Below are positions 5,353-6,666 of a DNA stretch of 6,666 nt, piece after piece. Numbering within the stretch: position 1 is the stretch's first letter; the number at the start of each line of letters is the position of its first letter. A model generated the notes under the pieces. That model was not told the DNA's origin and searched no databases. It saw only the letters and a program-made list of their open reading frames with translations. The translations under genes and the position numbers were made by a program. The stretch comes from Candidatus Methanocorpusculum equi. GTDB taxonomy: Archaea; Halobacteriota; Methanomicrobia; Methanomicrobiales; Methanocorpusculaceae. Where the stretch lies: the NCBI GenBank assembly GCA_018065685.1, contig JAGHSU010000087.1, positions 1 to 6,666 of the forward strand. The letters run 5' to 3'.

Positions 5353-5950
5353 ACAGATGAGGAAAGGGTACACGGGGATATGCAGATCACGCGGCAGATG
5401 GAGAAAGAGTTCTGCATCCGCGGGTGCTCTCTGCCATAAAGCCGTGCGGCCGCGGCTCGTTATGCGGATGTCCTTCCCGTTGCGCTGCCTTTTAGCCGCG
5501 GATGCTTGTGGTCATAGTTGAATCAGCCGCATTTTGTGAGCTCGCCTGTAGGCTCGGGACGCAGATGTTCGCAGACGTTCCGCAGACGCATGCCTTCGGC
5601 CTGCTCCAGCTTCGAGCCTTCGGCTCTCGCAAGATGCTCGCTTGCGCTCGCAGCCCGCCGAATTGCGGCGGGCTTCCACAGATGGAGAGAAACGGATTTC
5701 GGTGCGGGTGTTTGTGACCAGGGGCAGCCCAATAGGTGCGGATTTTTGACGCGCATTCGCGCGTAAAACACGAGTCGCACGGCAGAGCCGTGCTTTGGCT
5801 TCGAGCCTTCGGCTCTCGCCGATGTCCACGGATGTAAACGGATTACCACGGATACGCTCCGCGGGCAGCCGCCGGGATACGGCGGCCTTTGCAGATGCGG
5901 ATGAAAAACGGATTTCAGGGAGCGGGCGGGCTGCTTGGGGATACAGATAG
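5353..5950. repeat. Non-coding tract rich in hairpins and short repeats
   Basis: No convincing gene is seen here. The tract holds a 10-bp inverted repeat (GCATCCGCGG at 5414-5423, complement at 5496-5505) and a 10-bp tandem repeat (GCAGAYGTTC, 5561-5580). A 22-bp sequence containing the GAGCC-TTC-GGCTC hairpin occurs twice (5609-5630 and 5798-5819). Perfect hairpins lie at 5652-5674 (9 bp), 5749-5764 (6 bp), 5777-5793 (7 bp) and 5868-5886 (7 bp). The phrase AAACGGATT recurs (about 5691, 5836, 5906). The long minus-strand frames here translate to low-complexity, arginine-rich sequence produced by these repeats. Confidence 0.6.
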
Positions 5951-6006
5951 AAAAACAAACAGAGAAAATCAAAAGAAGGAGAGACGGTTATAGACCGCAT
6001 CTCCTT
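5950..6006 (-). terminator. Hairpin plus T-rich terminator after the small ORF
   Basis: On the minus strand AAGGAGA (6006-6000 side) pairs with TCTCCTT (5982-5976), and inside it CGGT pairs with ACCG around a CTATA loop, separated by a 2x2 mismatch. T-rich sequence follows, including five T at 5955-5951. It starts about seven bases after the stop of the 67-codon ORF and would isolate that operon from the repeat tract. Confidence 0.55.
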
Positions 6007-6012
6007 TGTTCA

Positions 6013-6216
6013 TCATTCAAACAAATCCTCATCACTGACATACAGCTCCCCGGACGAACAGGTCTTCGCCCCGGTTTCTTTTTTGAGCCGTTCGGTATCG
6101 CGTTTAAGCCTGGCAGTGACCCATTCGAGGAAAGCCGGTATCAGTGATTTAAGGGCTGGCAGGATGGCCGGGAGAGCCATGAGGCAGACCCGGAGCACTG
6201 CCGTACATGCTGTCAT
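6013..6216 (-). CDS. Small hypothetical protein, likely membrane-associated
   Basis: A 67-residue protein I do not recognise. Residues about 5-30 are hydrophobic (CLMALPAILPALKSLIPAFL) and could be a membrane helix or an amphipathic helix broken by prolines. Residues 36-49 are strongly charged (RLKRDTERLKKETG), and the end is acidic (SDEDLFE). Support for a real gene: AGGAGGT lies eight bases before the ATG, the best ribosome binding site in the window; it follows an unrecognised gene on the same strand by 45 bp; and a hairpin/T-rich terminator starts just after its tandem TGA-TGA stop. The two genes probably form one operon. A small membrane or phage-type accessory protein is possible, but nothing visible proves it. 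Confidence 0.6.
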   Translation of the reverse strand: MTACTAVLRVCLMALPAILPALKSLIPAFLEWVTARLKRDTERLKKETGAKTCSSGELYVSDEDLFE

Positions 6217-6222
6217 GGAGTG

Positions 6223-6231
6223 TTACCTCCT
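6223..6231 (-). promoter_or_regulatory. Ribosome binding site of the small ORF
   Basis: AGGAGGTAA on the minus strand, eight bases from AGGAGGT to the ATG at 6216. A strong match that argues the short ORF is translated. Confidence 0.7.
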
Positions 6232-6261
6232 GACACTCTGCAGGGAGACAGGTAAACCCGT

Positions 6262-6666
6262 CTATGCTGTCGGAGCCGTGGAAAGCTCAGTCTGAGCGTC
6301 TGCCCAGGTCTCGAAGGTCTGCAGGGTTGCTTCCAGATGGAATCCGGAGAGGGTTGCGTAGGACTCGTCAACAAGGAGCCTGAACGGGTCGCCTGCGGCG
6401 GTCTCGCCGGATAAGGTCATCTTCCAGTTGCGCTTGTCGGTATCTTCGGCTGCGGTGTAGCCGTCGTCGAGGTTCCGCTCTGCGAAGTCGGTGTTGATTC
6501 CGCCGAGGACATCAGGATAGATGCCTGCGTACTTGTATTCAACGGTGACGGTTGCGACGTGTTCGCCGTCAGGGTCCATGATGTTTACAACGCCTTTGTA
6601 GGACTCGCCGGAGATCTTTTTCTCGGTGAGGCCCATGGTTGCATCGGCACGGAAGGTCTCTTTGAG
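6262..6666 (-). CDS. Hypothetical protein, 3' part only
   Basis: The frame is open to the right edge of the window, so the true start lies outside it; the visible part is 134 codons ending in TAG. An internal ATG at 6636 has no ribosome binding site and the frame continues upstream (LKETFRADAT), so it is probably not the start. The protein is soluble-looking and acidic, with alternating hydrophobic residues that suggest beta strands (GVVNIMDPDG, VATVTVEYKYAGIYPDV, WKMTLSG). No signal peptide or membrane helix is seen in this part, and I do not recognise the family. A tube- or tail-like viral structural protein is one possibility, because of the beta-rich character and a small membrane ORF next door, but this is guesswork. 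Confidence 0.6.
   Translation of the reverse strand, partial: LKETFRADATMGLTEKKISGESYKGVVNIMDPDGEHVATVTVEYKYAGIYPDVLGGINTDFAERNLDDGYTAAEDTDKRNWKMTLSGETAAGDPFRLLVDESYATLSGFHLEATLQTFETWADAQTELSTAPTA

Noticed and set aside
5353..5519. Small plus-strand frames starting at 5358 and 5380
   Set aside because: Short (54 and 19 codons), no good ribosome binding site and no recognisable product.
5512..6000. 162-codon minus-strand frame and an overlapping 149-codon frame in the repeat tract
   Set aside because: The translations are arginine/serine-rich, low in complexity and derive from the hairpin repeats (ESRRLEA appears twice); no ribosome binding site, and two frames are open over the same repeats.
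5353..6012. Replication origin
   Set aside because: The gap has repeats but no recognisable origin recognition box and no cdc6/orc1 gene beside it.

Overview
The window looks like chromosomal DNA from a methanogenic euryarchaeon. The pointers are a CofH-type radical SAM enzyme (coenzyme F420 synthesis), a signal peptidase with the archaeal/eukaryotic-type Ser-His-Asp residues, a DUF4143-type AAA ATPase, archaeal TATA-like boxes upstream of genes, and oligo-T tracts after them. An order such as Methanomicrobiales (Methanocorpusculum-like) would fit, but that is inference; no rRNA or other marker gene is present.

Every supported protein gene is on the minus strand, so the biological order runs from right to left. 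(1) 6666-6262: the 3' part of an unrecognised gene, followed by a 67-codon membrane-associated small ORF (6216-6013) with a very good ribosome binding site and a hairpin/T-rich terminator. (2) 6012-5134: about 880 bp without a convincing gene. It holds a hairpin-rich, repeat-rich tract (about 5535-5930) and two 39-bp palindromic direct repeats that bracket the promoter of the next gene. (3) 5133-3880: an intact DUF4143 ATPase. (4) 3743-2536: a major facilitator transporter split by a frameshift in a six-base homopolymer. (5) 2535-2081: an intergenic stretch containing a 300-bp near-palindromic element. Each half looks like a copy of the same structured RNA, pointing away from the centre. (6) 2080-1325: signal peptidase I, overlapping by 11 bp with (7) 1335-376: cofH. 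The cofH frame is interrupted by a TGA at a position where the family has glycine, and it continues in frame to a TAA at 237-235 followed by an oligo-T terminator.

The peptidase and cofH are translationally linked. The other genes appear to be separate units with their own promoters or terminators. Two of the five sizeable genes are disrupted by one small lesion each. This could mean sequencing or assembly error, recent gene decay, or recoding; the sequence alone cannot decide.

The most interesting material is non-coding. The inverted element at 2192-2491 has two hairpins with compensatory base-pair changes and matching tandem G-A internal loops. The paired palindromes at 5163-5201 and 5314-5352 look like operator sites for the ATPase gene.
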